NCBI RefSeq assembly: GCF_017815135.1
Contig: NZ_JAGJCF010000002.1
Coordinates: 1-64,000 of the forward strand
DNA: 64,000 nt
Direction: 5' to 3'
From: Jiella mangrovi
GTDB lineage: Bacteria; Pseudomonadota; Alphaproteobacteria; Rhizobiales; Rhizobiaceae
Under the pieces are notes generated by a model. The model did not search any database. It was given only the letters and a program-made list of their open reading frames with translations, and had not been told where the DNA came from. Of this stretch, positions 1 to 8,044 are shown one piece after another (positions within the stretch are counted from its first letter, which is position 1; each line of letters begins with the position of its first letter). The position numbers and the translations under genes are program-made.

Positions 1-134
1 GCCGTCGCCGAAAGATCGGGATCGAAGAAAGTCGGCATCATCGCCGTCGCCAGAAAGCTTCTCACTGTTCTCAACGCCATGCAGAGAGACAGAAAGGCGT
101 TCGAATGAACACAGTTGCCAGAAACGTCTGACAC

Positions 135-262
135 AAAAGAAGCTTAATCGGCGCACTGGATGCTCGGGACGGGGCCCGAGCATGACGAGCGCGATAAAAG
201 TGCACGCCTGATCTTGGAGTGTCAGGCACTCGATATGCGCCGTTCAACGAGACTGTCGTGCA
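135..262 (+). repeat. dispersed intergenic repeat, copy 1
   Basis: About 128 bp that match 39450-39577 in the same orientation at roughly 80-85 percent identity by eye. The shared core runs from GCGCACTGGATGCTCGG through GCCCGAGCATGACGA to the CGATATGCG segment. Boundaries are approximate. It looks like a non-coding mosaic repeat typical of rhizobial intergenic DNA; there is no transposase. Confidence 0.7.
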
Positions 263-270
263 CACCGAAT

Positions 271-303
271 GGACGCACAAAGGACGCTCTAACTTATTGA
301 ATC
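271..303 (+). repeat. 33-bp intergenic repeat, copy 1
   Basis: Identical to 63897-63929 except for one base. It ends in the 18-mer GCTCTAACTTATTGAATC (286-303), variants of which occur again at 63912-63929 and 63975-63992. Confidence 0.75.
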
Positions 304-328
304 AACGACCCTTGTCAGGCATCCGTCA

Positions 329-367
329 CAAAAAAGGCCCGACCGCAGGAATGCGGCCGGGCCTTTC
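329..367 (-). terminator. rho-independent terminator of the first TRAP operon
   Basis: Read on the minus strand, a GC-rich stem (AAGGCCCGGCCGCA pairing with TGCGGTCGGGCCTT, one mismatch, loop TTCC) is followed at once by a run of T. It lies 24 bp beyond the dctP stop codon, so it ends the minus-strand transcript. Confidence 0.85.
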
Positions 368-390
368 AATGAGCCGGAAATGTCAGGCGA

Positions 391-1380
391 TCAGTTGCTC
401 TTCAGCGCCTTGACGAAGGCCGACGCCTTGATGCCGGAGCTGTCCGCCTCGGAAATGACGCGTTCGACCACCGGAGCCGACGCGGCGTCGAACTTCGCGG
501 CCTCTTCGGCGGGCAGCGTGATGACTTCCTTGCCGTCCGTGGAACCGAAATCGGCGAGCACCGTCTTGGCCGTCGATTCCCAGGCGTCGTGACCGTTGCG
601 TGCGGCCTGTTTTCCGGCCTCCATCACGGCCTTCTGCTGCTCGTCGGTAAGGTCGGCGAGCGAGTCCCGGTTCATGATCAGGAAGAAGCTGGAGATCGTG
701 GTCTTCATCCCCTGCGTGACGGACTTGGTGACCTCGGCGAGCTTGAACGCCTTCAGCGCCGTCGCATCGATCATCGCGCCGTCGATGACGCCGGTCTGCA
801 TCGCGTTGTAGATATCCGGCGCCGGCATCGAGACGGGGGTCGCGCCCCAGGCGGCCACCACGAGGCCGGCATTGCGCGACGGCACGCGGATCTTCATGCC
901 CTTCATGTCGTCGAGTGTCCGGATCGGCTTGCTTGCCGACAGGAGGAGGTTCGGTGCGTTGTTCCACAACCCAAGCAGCGCGACGCGGCGATACTCGTCG
1001 GACAGCATGTCCATATGCGCGAGGATGTGGTCGGTTCCCGTCGCGGCGTCGATCACGCCGGGCAGTTCGGTCAGGAGCGTCTTCGGAAAGTTCGCAGCGG
1101 TATAGCCCGGCAGCCCGAAGGCGATGTCGGTCACGCCCTCGACGGTGCGATTATACTGTTCCGACGGCCCCGGGCCGAGCTCGCCGCCCATGTAGAAGGT
1201 GACGGTGACCTCGCCGTTCGTCGCCGTCTCGACGGACTTCTTGAACGGCTCGTAGACCGAGCCGACGACGAAGTGGCTTGGCGGCTGGAAGTCGGCGAGC
1301 TTGAGATCCTTGGCGGACGCCAGCGGCGCCGCCGTAAGAACCGCCGCCGCAACGGCTGCCCTGAGTACTGTCTTCAACAC
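391..1380 (-). CDS. dctP: TRAP transporter substrate-binding protein DctP
   Basis: Periplasmic solute receptor of a tripartite ATP-independent transporter; it hands an organic acid to the DctQM membrane complex. 329 residues, usual for the family. Residues 1-23 form a signal peptide ending ASA. The conserved ligand-contact region shows IRVPSRNAG and later YNAMQTGVIDGA. The start is GTG at 1380, chosen because a strong AGGAGG lies 7-8 bases upstream. It is the last gene of dctQ-dctM-dctP, downstream of the LysR gene, and is followed by a terminator. The substrate is not shown by the sequence; the shared LysR box with the gal operon suggests an aromatic acid. Confidence 0.93.
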   Translation of the reverse strand: MLKTVLRAAVAAAVLTAAPLASAKDLKLADFQPPSHFVVGSVYEPFKKSVETATNGEVTVTFYMGGELGPGPSEQYNRTVEGVTDIAFGLPGYTAANFPKTLLTELPGVIDAATGTDHILAHMDMLSDEYRRVALLGLWNNAPNLLLSASKPIRTLDDMKGMKIRVPSRNAGLVVAAWGATPVSMPAPDIYNAMQTGVIDGAMIDATALKAFKLAEVTKSVTQGMKTTISSFFLIMNRDSLADLTDEQQKAVMEAGKQAARNGHDAWESTAKTVLADFGSTDGKEVITLPAEEAAKFDAASAPVVERVISEADSSGIKASAFVKALKSN

Positions 1381-1446
1381 GTCTTTTCCTCCTGTTTGAC
1401 ATGCATTGATGGAATGCTTGGCGCGGCTCGTCGAGGCGTCGCCGCG

Positions 1447-2751
1447 TCAGCCGAACATCGAATTGGGCAGCACGAGCGCGATCCCCGGGATCGCGATGAT
1501 CAGCAAAAGGCCGACGATCATCGCGACGAGGAACGGCAACACGCCGCGAAACACGGTCGTGAGCGGCACGTCGCCGGCGACGCCGCGAACCACGAAGACG
1601 TTGAGCCCGACCGGCGGCGTTATCATCCCCATCTCGATTACGATCACCGCGACGACGCCGAACCAGATCGGATCGAAGCCGAGGCCGACGATCACCGGAA
1701 AGACGATGGGGATGGTCACGACCAGCATCGACAGCCCGTCCATGAACATTCCGAGAACGAGATAGGCGAGGATGATGACGAAGAGCGTGCCATAGGCGCC
1801 GAGACCGAGCGCGACGAGGCCGTCGCCGAGCGCTTCGGGAATGCGGGTAATGGCGAAGAACGGGTTGAGGACGTTGGCGCCGATGACGATCATGTAGAGC
1901 ATTGCCGAGGTGCTGAGCGTGTTCAGCACCGCCTCCTTGAGGCCGGAAAATGTCAGCCGCCGGCGGGCGAGCGCCAGAAGGATGACCAGCGCGGCACCGA
2001 CCCCCGACGCTTCGACGGGCGTGAAAACGCCGGCATAGATGCCGCCGATCGAGATGACGATGATCGCCAGAAGCGGCGCAGCCTCGCCGAGAACCCGAAA
2101 GCGCTCGCCGAGAGCCATCGGCTCGCCGCGGGGACCGGCCTTCGGATCGAGCGTCGCGACGATCCAGATCGCCGCGATGAACAGGCCCGTCAGAAGCAGT
2201 CCCGGCAGGATGCCGGCGATGAACAGCCGGCCGATCGATTCCTCGGTCAGGATGGCATAGAGCACGAAGCCGGTCGACGGCGGGATCAGAAAGCCGAGCG
2301 TGCCGCCCGCGGCGATGGCGCCGGTCGAAAGGCTCGGCGCATAGCCGAGGCGGCGCATCTCCGGCAGTGCGACGCGGCCGAGCGTCACGGCCGTCGCGAC
2401 CGAGGATCCGGAGACGGCGGCGAACACCGCGCATCCGAGCACCGAAGCCGAGGCGAGCCCGCCCTTGAACCGGCCGACCCATGCGAAGGCCGCGTCGTAG
2501 AGGCCCCGGCTGAAACCGGCCACGGCCGAAATGTTGCCGAGAAGGACGAACATCGGCACGATGATGAGATTGTAGCTCGCGACCGCCGAATAGCTCTCGG
2601 TCAGAAGCACGCCGCCCGCGCTGCGCGAGCCTTCCAGAGCCCAGTAGCCGAAGAAGCCGACGGCCAGCATGGCGAAGGCGACCGGCGTGCGGATGATGAG
2701 AAGGACGAACAGGCAGGCGATGCCGATGAGACCGACGGTGACCGGCGTCAT
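1447..2751 (-). CDS. dctM: TRAP transporter large permease DctM
   Basis: Large membrane subunit that couples sodium influx to solute uptake. 434 residues, rich in hydrophobic helices throughout, with family segments such as SGSSVATAVTLG and LIPPSTGFVLYA. The ATG at 2751 overlaps the dctQ stop by 4 bp (ATGA); a longer frame runs upstream but only as the shadow of dctQ. The 66 bp to dctP carry the AGGAGG of that gene. Inner membrane; works with DctQ and DctP. Confidence 0.93.
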   Translation of the reverse strand: MTPVTVGLIGIACLFVLLIIRTPVAFAMLAVGFFGYWALEGSRSAGGVLLTESYSAVASYNLIIVPMFVLLGNISAVAGFSRGLYDAAFAWVGRFKGGLASASVLGCAVFAAVSGSSVATAVTLGRVALPEMRRLGYAPSLSTGAIAAGGTLGFLIPPSTGFVLYAILTEESIGRLFIAGILPGLLLTGLFIAAIWIVATLDPKAGPRGEPMALGERFRVLGEAAPLLAIIVISIGGIYAGVFTPVEASGVGAALVILLALARRRLTFSGLKEAVLNTLSTSAMLYMIVIGANVLNPFFAITRIPEALGDGLVALGLGAYGTLFVIILAYLVLGMFMDGLSMLVVTIPIVFPVIVGLGFDPIWFGVVAVIVIEMGMITPPVGLNVFVVRGVAGDVPLTTVFRGVLPFLVAMIVGLLLIIAIPGIALVLPNSMFG

Positions 2752-3248
2752 GAACGGGGACCTTTCGCGGCCAGGACGAGGAACTGGACCGCGAAGACCA
2801 GCGCGCACAACGCCGTGCCGACCGCGAGGATCGCGTAGTAGGGCCAGAGCGGCATCTGCAGCATGTTGGTGGCATCGCCCCATTCGAGAGCGTCGAGCGC
2901 CTTCAGCACCGCGCGATAGCTGAGGATGGCGAGGATCGTCACCGCGATGCCGCGCGACAGGAGGTCGCCCAAAAGCCGGCCCCACGCCCCGAGCATGCCA
3001 TCGAAGACATCGACGGCGACGTGATCGCCGCGAGCCGTGCAATAGGGGAGCGCCGACATGACGAGGGCGACGGCGGTGAGTTCGACGATCTCGTTCACCC
3101 CGAGCACCGGCGCTCCGAAGACGTAACGCGACACGACGCCCGCCGTCACGACGACGACCACGCCGAGGAGGCAGAGGCCGCCGATCACCGTCAGTGCGAT
3201 CGTCGCCTTTTCGAGGCCGTTGGACAACCGTTCCAGTCCGCGCAGCAT
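2748..3248 (-). CDS. dctQ: TRAP transporter small permease DctQ
   Basis: Small four-helix membrane subunit that docks the receptor to DctM. 166 residues from the ATG at 3248, preceded by GGGAGGAAGC, a good ribosome site; the open frame reaches 3386 but that extension is arginine-rich and not DctQ-like. Hydrophobic helices are visible from about residue 19 on, with the family-type SRYVFGAPVLGVNEIVE. First gene of the TRAP unit; its promoter region (3249-3369) carries a LysR-type box at 3358-3375. Confidence 0.9.
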   Translation of the reverse strand: MLRGLERLSNGLEKATIALTVIGGLCLLGVVVVVTAGVVSRYVFGAPVLGVNEIVELTAVALVMSALPYCTARGDHVAVDVFDGMLGAWGRLLGDLLSRGIAVTILAILSYRAVLKALDALEWGDATNMLQMPLWPYYAILAVGTALCALVFAVQFLVLAAKGPRS

Positions 3249-3357
3249 GCTTCCTCCCATCGCAGCCCGGAAACGAAGCCCTCCCTCGCACGGACTGCCT
3301 GATCCTCTCAGTAGACGCCGATGAGCCCTCTTTCCCAATTCAAACGACAGGGGCGCC

Positions 3358-3375
3358 CATAAGATCATGCTATGA
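3358..3375 (-). promoter_or_regulatory. LysR-type operator, TRAP copy
   Basis: On the minus strand this reads TCATAGCATGATCTTATG, 17 of 18 bases identical to the box at 5493-5510. It contains ATA-N9-TAT, the shape of a LysR regulator site. It overlaps the last bases of the LysR gene and lies 110 bp upstream of dctQ, so the TRAP genes probably have their own LysR-controlled promoter. Confidence 0.65.
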
Positions 3376-4545
3376 TGCGCCGTCATCGACCCGGCTGCGA
3401 ATGAGGTCGAGAAGCATCGACTGCGAGCGTGTCGGCGCCCAATTCTCTCGATAAGTCAGACCGATGGCGCGGCCCGGCCAGTTAATGTCGACGTCGATCT
3501 CTGCAACCAGACCCTTTGAAATTTCGGCACGCGCCTGTTGTCCGGAGATGCAGCCGAGATGCTCACTTTCGGCGACGATCTCGCGCATCAAAAGGATCGA
3601 CCCTGCCTCGATGATGCCGCCCGGCAGATCGACACCTTGAAAAAACGCGTCGAACTGAAGCCTTGCGGGCGTTCCCTCGCGCGGCACCACGAAGGGATAA
3701 GCGGCAAGCGCCTCGCGGGGCACTCCGGTCTGCCCGACGAGCGGATGGTGATTGCCGGCGATGATCGTCAGCTGGTCGTCGAAGAGCCGTTCCTGGACGA
3801 CGTCGCCGATCGGCGCCGGCTGGCGCAGCGCCCCGACGATGACATCGATGTCGCCGCGCCGAAGCCCGGTCAGGAGTTCGTCATAAAGGCCGTCGACGAC
3901 GAGAACCCTTTGTCCCGGACGGATCGCACGGAACTCGACGAGCGCCTGCGGCAGGAGAACCGAGCGGGCGAGCGGCAGCGCGCCGATGACGATGCGCCCG
4001 GCGTCGCGCCCGTCGAACTCCGCCAGATCGGCTTCGGCCTGATCGAATTCGCGGAATGCCAAAAGGACGGCACGCGCCAGCGCCACCGTCTGGCGCGAAG
4101 CGACCATGCCGAAGGACATCCGCTCGAAGAGCCGGCGCCCGGCCTCGCGCTCCAGCATCGTGATCGCCCGGTGGACGGTCGGCTGCGCGAGGTCCAGCCG
4201 GCGCGCGGCCAGCGTCACGTTCTCGGTCTCGACGACGGCGGTCAGCGCCTGGAGCTGTGCCATGGTCGCCGTCAGTTTGAGCCGCGGCGAGATGTCGGCG
4301 AGCGCCGGATCGAGACGATCGAAGGCCCGGCGCAGCCGGCCAACGAGCGCGCCGCCCCTTGGTGTCACGAAGAAGCCCTGCCGCGTCCGGTCGAAGAGCT
4401 TGCCGCCGAAGTCCCGCTCGAGCTTGCCGATCGCCTGCGTCACCGCAGGCTGGGAGACATGGGCGACTTCGGACGCAAGCGTCAGCTTGCCGGTGTCGGC
4501 GACCGCGAGGCACAGCCGCAGGTGACGCAGGTTGCGGGACGTCAC
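3370..4545 (-). CDS. LysR-family regulator with duplicated DNA-binding domain
   Basis: Transcription regulator, probably of the neighbouring gal-like operon and TRAP genes. 391 residues against about 300 for an ordinary LysR protein. The excess is explained by two HTH domains in tandem: residues 4-63 (VSQPAVTQAIGKLERDFGGK) and 94-153 (LAQPTVHRAITMLEREAGRR), followed by an effector domain from about residue 182. The GTG start overlaps the stop of the upstream oxidoreductase by 4 bp, so both are co-transcribed. Both halves keep the hydrophobic spacing of a working HTH. What the duplication does is unknown; it could let one chain bind unusually spaced half-sites. Confidence 0.88.
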   Translation of the reverse strand: MTSRNLRHLRLCLAVADTGKLTLASEVAHVSQPAVTQAIGKLERDFGGKLFDRTRQGFFVTPRGGALVGRLRRAFDRLDPALADISPRLKLTATMAQLQALTAVVETENVTLAARRLDLAQPTVHRAITMLEREAGRRLFERMSFGMVASRQTVALARAVLLAFREFDQAEADLAEFDGRDAGRIVIGALPLARSVLLPQALVEFRAIRPGQRVLVVDGLYDELLTGLRRGDIDVIVGALRQPAPIGDVVQERLFDDQLTIIAGNHHPLVGQTGVPREALAAYPFVVPREGTPARLQFDAFFQGVDLPGGIIEAGSILLMREIVAESEHLGCISGQQARAEISKGLVAEIDVDINWPGRAIGLTYRENWAPTRSQSMLLDLIRSRVDDGAS

Positions 4546-5429
4546 AACCGGTTCAGAAGCGCATCGGCGCGGGCCGCCAGCCCGTGGTCTCCATTGGCGG
4601 GTCCCGCATCTTCAAAGGCAACGCCGAGCCCGCCGATTTGGCGCTGCCAGGCGGCGATTGCGGCGCTCATGCGCGGCGGCAGGCCGAGCGCGGCAACGGT
4701 CTTCTCGACCTCTTCCATCTCCGCCGCCCGGCGGTTTCCATGCGCCGCCATCCGTTCGAGATTGTAGCTCGACCGGGCCTGCCAGTCGAAACCGGGATCG
4801 GACGCCTGCAGTGAGGCGAGGACCTTCGCCTCGACCCCTGCCCTGCGGGCCGCCAGGATGCACTCGGCCGTCAGCGCCTCGAAGCCCTTGATCATCACCG
4901 ACCGCAACATCTTGATGGCCGAGGCCTGCCCGACCTTCGGCCCGGCGACGGCGGCATTCATGTCGAGCCCTTGAAGAACCGCGAGCCCGGCTTCGGCGTG
5001 CGGCCCCGCGAGAAGCACCGGGACGCGATGCCCCTTGGGATGCACCGGCGCCATGATCGCCATGTCGACATAGCGCCCGCCGGCAACCTCGACGATCGCC
5101 GCCGCCTCGCTCTTGCTGTCCGGGCTGCAGCTGTTGCCGTCGAACCAGAATGCGCCCTCTTCGAGAAACGGCGAATTCTGCCGGGCCGCGACGACCGCCT
5201 GGTCGGCGGTCACGAGGCAGAACACCGCCCCGGCCTCGGCCAGCGCCTCGGCTCCTGACGAAAAGCCGGCGATGCCAGCCTCATCGAAACGCGCCGCCAT
5301 CGCCTCCCGGGTTTCGCTCGCCGCCGACTTGACGTCGAAGGCCGAAAGGGTGTCGCGGGCGACCGGCCAACCGGCGCTGATCGTCCGGCCTGCCTCGCCG
5401 AAGCCGATAACCGCAATCCGTTCGCTCAC
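4542..5429 (-). CDS. NAD(P)-dependent oxidoreductase (DUF1932, beta-hydroxyacid dehydrogenase type)
   Basis: Cytoplasmic dehydrogenase with an N-terminal Rossmann fold (IAVIGFGEAGRTI, residues 5-17) and the all-helical C-terminal domain of the 6-phosphogluconate/3-hydroxyisobutyrate dehydrogenase class. The segment GPKVGQASAIKMLRSVMIKG holds the conserved active-site lysine. 295 residues. Start GTG at 5429, preceded by GGAGG at good spacing. Divergent from the gal-like operon across a 158-bp region with a LysR box, and co-transcribed with the LysR gene. It may oxidise or reduce an intermediate of the ring-cleavage pathway; the sequence does not show which one. Confidence 0.8.
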   Translation of the reverse strand: MSERIAVIGFGEAGRTISAGWPVARDTLSAFDVKSAASETREAMAARFDEAGIAGFSSGAEALAEAGAVFCLVTADQAVVAARQNSPFLEEGAFWFDGNSCSPDSKSEAAAIVEVAGGRYVDMAIMAPVHPKGHRVPVLLAGPHAEAGLAVLQGLDMNAAVAGPKVGQASAIKMLRSVMIKGFEALTAECILAARRAGVEAKVLASLQASDPGFDWQARSSYNLERMAAHGNRRAAEMEEVEKTVAALGLPPRMSAAIAAWQRQIGGLGVAFEDAGPANGDHGLAARADALLNRL

Positions 5430-5492
5430 TGCCTCATCCTCCGTGTTTCTCTTGCCGCGATTGTCGCACGAAGGGCGGCGCGAAGGGAGGCG

Positions 5493-5510
5493 TCATAGCA
5501 TGAACTTATG
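5493..5510 (+). promoter_or_regulatory. LysR-type operator, gal copy
   Basis: TCATAGCATGAACTTATG with ATA-N9-TAT symmetry (CATA and TATG arms), placed 78 bp before the galB-like start and 64 bp before the divergent oxidoreductase start. A 17/18 copy is found before dctQ (3358-3375). This is the expected placement for a LysR activator working on a divergent promoter. Confidence 0.65.
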
Positions 5511-5587
5511 TCGAGACGCGCGCTTCCGAATTGCCGCGAAGCGCGCTGCCGTGAAAGGTCGCCGCCAGAACAACGCAGGAGACGGCC

Positions 5588-6322
5588 ATGTCCGCCCAGA
5601 AAACCGCCCTCGTCATCTCCGCCCATGCCGCCGATTTCGTCTGGCGCTGCGGCGGCGCGATCGCGCTCCATGCCGAAAAGGGCTATGCGGTCACGGTTCT
5701 CTGTCTCTCCTTCGGCGAGCGCGGCGAGAGCGCCAAGCTCTGGAAACAGGACGGCATGACCCTGCAAAGGGTCAAGGACGAGCGCCGCAAGGAGGCCGAG
5801 GAGGCCGCGAGCGCGCTGGGCGTCCACGACCTCGTCTGCCTCGACCTCGGCGACTATCCGCTGGAATTCTCCCGCGACAACAAGATGAAGATCGTCGACG
5901 TGATCCGGAAGGTCCAGCCGGCCTTCATGCTCTCCCATTCGCGCTACGACCCCTACAACACCGACCACATGAACACGACGCAGGCGGTGCTCGAATGCCG
6001 GATGATCGCCCAGGCCTGGGGCCACAATCCGGGCGAAAAGGTTCTCGGCGCGCCGCAGCTCTATCTCTTCGAGCCGCACCAGACCGAGCAGATGGGCTGG
6101 AAGCCCGACACCTTCCTCGACATCACGCCGGTCTGGGAGAAGAAGCGCGCGGCGATCGAAGCCATGCAGGGCCAGGAGCATCTGTGGGAATATTATACCC
6201 GCGTCGCCATCAACCGGGCCAACCACTTCAAGCGCAATTCCGGTGGCCAGTCCGGCGGCCGCGACTGCCGCTATGCCGAAGGCTTCGAGTCAGTCTTCCC
6301 CCGGACGGTGGACGAACTTTGA
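5588..6322 (+). CDS. galB: 4-oxalomesaconate hydratase, GalB-like (PIG-L/LmbE fold)
   Basis: Probably hydrates 4-oxalomesaconate to 4-carboxy-4-hydroxy-2-oxoadipate in gallate or protocatechuate meta-cleavage. 244 residues with the PIG-L zinc fold: AHAAD near residues 12-16 in place of the AHPDD of deacetylases, and a second metal His in NTDHMNTT. GalB of Pseudomonas putida is the known PIG-L-type hydratase. The three genes that follow supply the next enzyme types of the same route, which favours hydratase over deacetylase. AGGAG precedes the ATG. First gene of the operon behind the LysR box. Confidence 0.82.
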   Translation: MSAQKTALVISAHAADFVWRCGGAIALHAEKGYAVTVLCLSFGERGESAKLWKQDGMTLQRVKDERRKEAEEAASALGVHDLVCLDLGDYPLEFSRDNKMKIVDVIRKVQPAFMLSHSRYDPYNTDHMNTTQAVLECRMIAQAWGHNPGEKVLGAPQLYLFEPHQTEQMGWKPDTFLDITPVWEKKRAAIEAMQGQEHLWEYYTRVAINRANHFKRNSGGQSGGRDCRYAEGFESVFPRTVDEL

Positions 6323-6359
6323 GCCGCAAAGGCCGAAATCTTCTGGGAGGTGAGACCGC

Positions 6360-7322
6360 ATGACCATGCCCGCGACCCAAAGCTTCGACATCGCCCATCT
6401 CGGCCATGTCGAAATGCTGACCGACAGGTTCGACGAGAGCCTCGATTTCTTCACGCGGGTCTACGGGCTGAAGCTTTCCGGCCAGGACGAGACCTCGGCC
6501 TATCTGCGCGCCTGGGACGACTACGAACATGCGACCCTGAAACTGACGCGCTCCGACAGCACCGGCATCGGCCATGTCGCCTATCGCGCCGCCTCGCCGG
6601 AAGCGCTGGAGCGCCGGGTCGCCGCGATCGAGGCGTCGGGCTACCGGATTCACGGCTGGATCGAGGGCGACGAGAGCCATGGCCGCGCCTTCCGCTTCGA
6701 CGACCCGTTCGGCCACGTCTTCGAGATCTACTATGATACGGTATGGTATGCAGCGCAGAAGGACGCCGAGAAGGCTGCGCTGAAGAATACCGCCTCCGCC
6801 TTCACCGGCGCCGCGCCGCGCCGGATCGACCATCTGAACCTGCTTGCCGAGGATGTCGGCGAGTTTCGCCGGTTCATGGAAACCTGCCTCGGCAGCCGCG
6901 TGACGGAATACATCCAGCTCGACAACGGCCGGATCGGCGGCTGCTGGTTCACCGTCAACAACAAGAGCTACGACCTCGCCTGCACCGAGGAACACGGCAA
7001 GGGCCACGGCCGCTTCCATCACGTCACCTATGCCACCGACCAGCGCGAGGACATCCTGCGCGCCGCCGACGTGTTCCTCCAGAACGGCGTCCACATCGAG
7101 ACCGGGCCGCACAAGCACGCGATCCAGGGCACCTTCTTCCTCTATGTCTGGGAGCCTGCCGGCAACCGCGTCGAACTCGCCAATGCCGGCGCCCGGCTGA
7201 TCCTCGCCCCGGACTGGCAGCCGGTCATGTGGACCGAAAGCGATCGCAGGAAGGGCCAGGCCTGGGGCCTGAAGACCATCGAGACCTTCCACACCCACGG
7301 CACCCCGCCGGTCAAATCCTGA
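6360..7322 (+). CDS. type I extradiol dioxygenase (VOC family, catechol 2,3-dioxygenase-like)
   Basis: Iron-dependent ring-cleaving dioxygenase. 320 residues, two vicinal-oxygen-chelate modules (about 8-125 and 153-275). The C-terminal module keeps the 2-His-1-Glu site: His158 (RRIDHLN), His220 or 221 (RFHHVTY) and Glu272 (NRVELAN), spaced as in XylE, plus a late His (HKHAIQG) and Tyr262. GGAGG lies before the ATG. It sits between the galB-like and galC-like genes. Known gallate clusters use a LigAB-type dioxygenase (GalA) instead, so this may be the ring-opening enzyme by replacement. The substrate is inferred only from context. Confidence 0.82.
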   Translation: MTMPATQSFDIAHLGHVEMLTDRFDESLDFFTRVYGLKLSGQDETSAYLRAWDDYEHATLKLTRSDSTGIGHVAYRAASPEALERRVAAIEASGYRIHGWIEGDESHGRAFRFDDPFGHVFEIYYDTVWYAAQKDAEKAALKNTASAFTGAAPRRIDHLNLLAEDVGEFRRFMETCLGSRVTEYIQLDNGRIGGCWFTVNNKSYDLACTEEHGKGHGRFHHVTYATDQREDILRAADVFLQNGVHIETGPHKHAIQGTFFLYVWEPAGNRVELANAGARLILAPDWQPVMWTESDRRKGQAWGLKTIETFHTHGTPPVKS

Positions 7323-7336
7323 AGGAAAGCGACGTC

Positions 7337-8044
7337 ATGGCCTTCGACATCCATTCCATCGCGCCTCACACGCCGGGCTACGTGGTCCAGACCATCGAGC
7401 GCGCCGATCCCGCGGTAATCGCGGGCCTCGCCGAAGCCGGCACCTCGACGGTCCACGAGGCGCAGGGACGGGTCGGCTATCTCGGCAGCGCGCTTCGCCC
7501 CATCCAGACGGGCGTGCGGATCGCCGGCTCGGCCGTCACCATCTCCTCGCCGCCGGGCGACAACTGGATGCTGCATGTTGCGATCGAGCAACTCAAAGAC
7601 GGCGACATCCTCGTGCTGGCTCCGACCAGCCCCTGCGACGACGGCTATTTCGGCGATCTTCTCGCGACGAGCGCGCAGGCGCGCGGTTGCCGCGGCCTGA
7701 TCATCGAGGCCGGCGTCCGCGACGTCGCCGATCTGAAGGAAATGAACTTTCCGGTCTGGTCGAAGGCGATTTCCTCGCAGGGCACCATCAAGGAGACGCT
7801 GGGCTCGGTGAACGTGCCGATCATCTGCGGCGGCCAGCTGATCGAGGCCGGCGACGTGATCGTCGCCGACGACGACGGCGTCTGCGTCGTCAGGCGCGCC
7901 GATGCCGCCTCGGTCGCCGAGAAGGCGAAGGCCCGCACCGCCAACGAGGAGGCCAAGCGCCAGCGCCTCGCCGCCGGCGAACTCGGCCTCGACATCTATT
8001 CCATGCGCGGGCGGCTGGCCGAGAAGGGCCTGAAATATGTCTGA
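7337..8044 (+). CDS. galC: 4-carboxy-4-hydroxy-2-oxoadipate aldolase, GalC/LigK-like (RraA fold)
   Basis: Expected to split 4-carboxy-4-hydroxy-2-oxoadipate into pyruvate and oxaloacetate; relatives also decarboxylate oxaloacetate. 235 residues, RraA-like fold. The class II aldolase signature is present: GDLL (106-109) and, twenty residues on, Arg128-Asp129 in [10 protein letters not shown], which bind substrate and divalent metal. The start at 7337 gives the normal family length; the frame continues upstream only as a shadow of the dioxygenase gene. The gap to the dioxygenase is 14 bp and the next gene overlaps by 8 bp. Confidence 0.87.
   Translation: MAFDIHSIAPHTPGYVVQTIERADPAVIAGLAEAGTSTVHEAQGRVGYLGSALRPIQTGVRIAGSAVTISSPPGDNWMLHVAIEQLKDGDILVLAPTSPCDDGYFGDLLATSAQARGCRGLIIEAGVRDVADLKEMNFPVWSKAISSQGTIKETLGSVNVPIICGGQLIEAGDVIVADDDGVCVVRRADAASVAEKAKARTANEEAKRQRLAAGELGLDIYSMRGRLAEKGLKYV

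Larger units (their letters stand above)
1..390. other. gene-free leading region with repeats and a terminator
   Basis: No credible gene. The stretch holds one copy of a dispersed repeat of about 128 bp (135-262), a 33-bp repeat (271-303) that recurs at the far end of the window, and the terminator of the TRAP operon (329-367). The short reading frames here lie inside the repeats and resemble no protein I know. Confidence 0.7.

Noticed and set aside
71-280. short minus-strand ORF in the leading gap
   Set aside because: Lies within dispersed repeats; a similar frame appears over the second copy near 39.5 kb, which explains it as repeat-derived.
589-2838. 749-codon open frame on the plus strand
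   Set aside because: Exact antisense of the dctM/dctP region; composition is Arg/Asp/His-rich with no domain, the usual shadow frame of GC-rich DNA.
5588-6322. annotation as an N-acetylglucosaminyl deacetylase (PIG-L/LmbE)
   Set aside because: The fold fits, but the motif is AHAAD rather than AHPDD and the neighbours are GalC- and GalD-like, so the GalB hydratase is the better call.
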